Of a DNA stretch of 31,904 bases, positions 31,087 to 31,904 are shown piece by piece (within the stretch, counting starts at the first letter, position 1; each line of letters begins with the position of its first letter). The translations under genes and the position numbers were made by a program. Below the pieces are notes generated by a model, which was not told the origin of the DNA, searched no databases, and was given only the letters and a program-made list of their open reading frames with translations. Origin of the DNA: Pleurotus djamor (lineage: Eukaryota; Basidiomycota; Agaricomycetes; Agaricales; Pleurotaceae); contig JAPEVF010000527.1 of assembly GCA_029747585.1 (NCBI GenBank), forward strand, positions 1 through 31,904, given 5' to 3'.

Positions 31087-31904
31087 TCAGGTACAATGGG
31101 ATCTCTTCCGAATTGGTGCCACCAATTCGTCGCGGCGGTATCGGGAAATCGACACTTCCGAGATATGCATGTAAAACCTTTTGTAATCAACATCCACAAT
31201 GCGAAGCGAAGGATACTGATTGAAGAGGGTCTGGACATCGGTAGGGGTGTATGGACAAGAGCCGTCGTATGCGTTCCTAGCGAAGCGGATGTATGCGAGA
31301 TGGGGAGAAGCTATACCCATGAAGTCCTCAATAGCGAACTATAAAGGAAAGAAATATGAGAGACTGAACAGAGAGAGACAAAAACGCATGCGACGAACAT
31401 GTCCCAAGTCCAGAAAAGACGAAATGTACAACCACTTTAGTGTATTGAGATGTTTCCCGATGACGGACAACGTGTTTACCCNGTATAGTCTCCCGATTTT
31501 GAGTGAGACTAAATTGCCGAATATGAGGCGATGGTTGCGTACATAGGCGAGATCGAGGATTGAGCACTCGAGGTGTTGTATTCCAGGAGCAATGTCAATG
31601 AGCGTATCCCATTGATCTCGATGATTACTATTACTATTGTTCAAGGCCTGTAATTGAGGGAGTGATGGCGGGAGAACATCGCCGAGGGGGGCTGGCAGTG
31701 AGAGGAAAACCAAGGACTTGTGTTGGGATTCAACAAGGGATATCAGCGAGGAGAGGTCATTATCAAGTTGATAAGCACAGGAGAGGTGTGTGAGCTGGGC
31801 GGATTCAGACAAAAGTGTGCGTACAGGGACGGCACGGTAGAGTCTTTNGAGGTGGGTGAGCAGAGGTAGGATATCGTTGATTGGGTGGTGGTCGAACGCA
31901 GAAT
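31087..31904 (-). CDS. F-box-like protein, right-edge family, copy 2 (partial, 5' end outside window)
   Basis: Exon 31904-31399 (enters from the right edge), intron 31339-31398 (GTTCGT...TTATAG) and exon 31338-31087. It parallels the gene at 29356-30614: QLTHLSC against QLTHFSC, DVLPPSLPQLQAL against DLLPPSLEKLSTF, FGNLVSLKIGRLY against FSNLVSLRLSQVY, LNTLKWLYISS against LCSLRWLHLSC, and DFMGIASP against NFMNISSP. The Ns at 31482 and 31848 stand for real bases here, since the alignment needs no gap. Near 31135 the frame changes after SRYRR relative to the paralog, so the annotated end (HCT, TGA) replaces the conserved C-terminus. The F-box itself lies beyond the window. It may be a pseudogene or carry a sequence error. 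Confidence 0.6.

Noticed and set aside
1..31904. CRISPR arrays, bacterial operons, rRNA or viral integrations
   Set aside because: None seen; spliced genes and fungal families throughout, with no regularly spaced repeats, rRNA blocks or reverse transcriptase/integrase motifs.

Overview
This window is eukaryotic. The genes have many short GT-AG introns (about 50-77 bp), often with a CTGAC/CTAAT-like branch site, and the protein families point to a filamentous basidiomycete: F-box-like proteins of the Agaricomycete type, a HET-domain protein, a P-loop protein resembling Crinkler-RHS effectors, a fungal RUS/DUF647 protein and a long bZIP factor. A mycorrhizal or endophytic Agaricomycete such as a Sebacinales species is a guess, not shown. 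Seven single N characters are present, most of them beside homopolymers. Several genes need a one-base correction to stay in frame, which looks like a draft assembly with homopolymer errors. Exon models below were built by hand from splice signals and reading-frame arithmetic.

Layout, left to right. A short uncharacterised ORF lies at 87-455 (+). Next come two tandem paralogous P-loop genes on the minus strand: a full-length one (933-2821) and a shortened one (3061-3999). A broken gene end with a cysteine-rich module follows (4610-5050, +). A large bZIP regulator (5845-8927, -) and a DUF1399/glycine-rich-domain-like gene (9952-11874, -) come next. An F-box-like gene with a frameshift (12501-14216, -) is divergent from a RUS/DUF647 gene (14424-16358, +). 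An aspartokinase-like gene (16909-18521, +) follows, in which every catalytic motif I could locate is altered while the ACT domains remain. Next are an F-box/LRR gene (18982-20536, -), divergent from an intact paralog of the frameshifted F-box-like gene (20763-22486, +), and a HET-domain gene with a long disordered N-terminus (22694-24833, -). The stretch 24.8-29.3 kb holds no gene I can support well. At the right edge a further F-box-like gene (29356-30614, +) faces a paralog that runs off the window (31087-31904, -).

The housekeeping-type genes (bZIP, DUF1399, RUS) sit among duplicated and decaying gene pairs: P-loop pair in tandem, F-box-like pair inverted about 6.5 kb apart, right-edge pair tail to tail. 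HET proteins, large F-box families and Crinkler-RHS proteins are fast-evolving recognition, turnover or effector families, so the region looks like a birth-and-death neighbourhood. The most interesting single item is the aspartokinase-like gene, a candidate ACT-domain pseudoenzyme.
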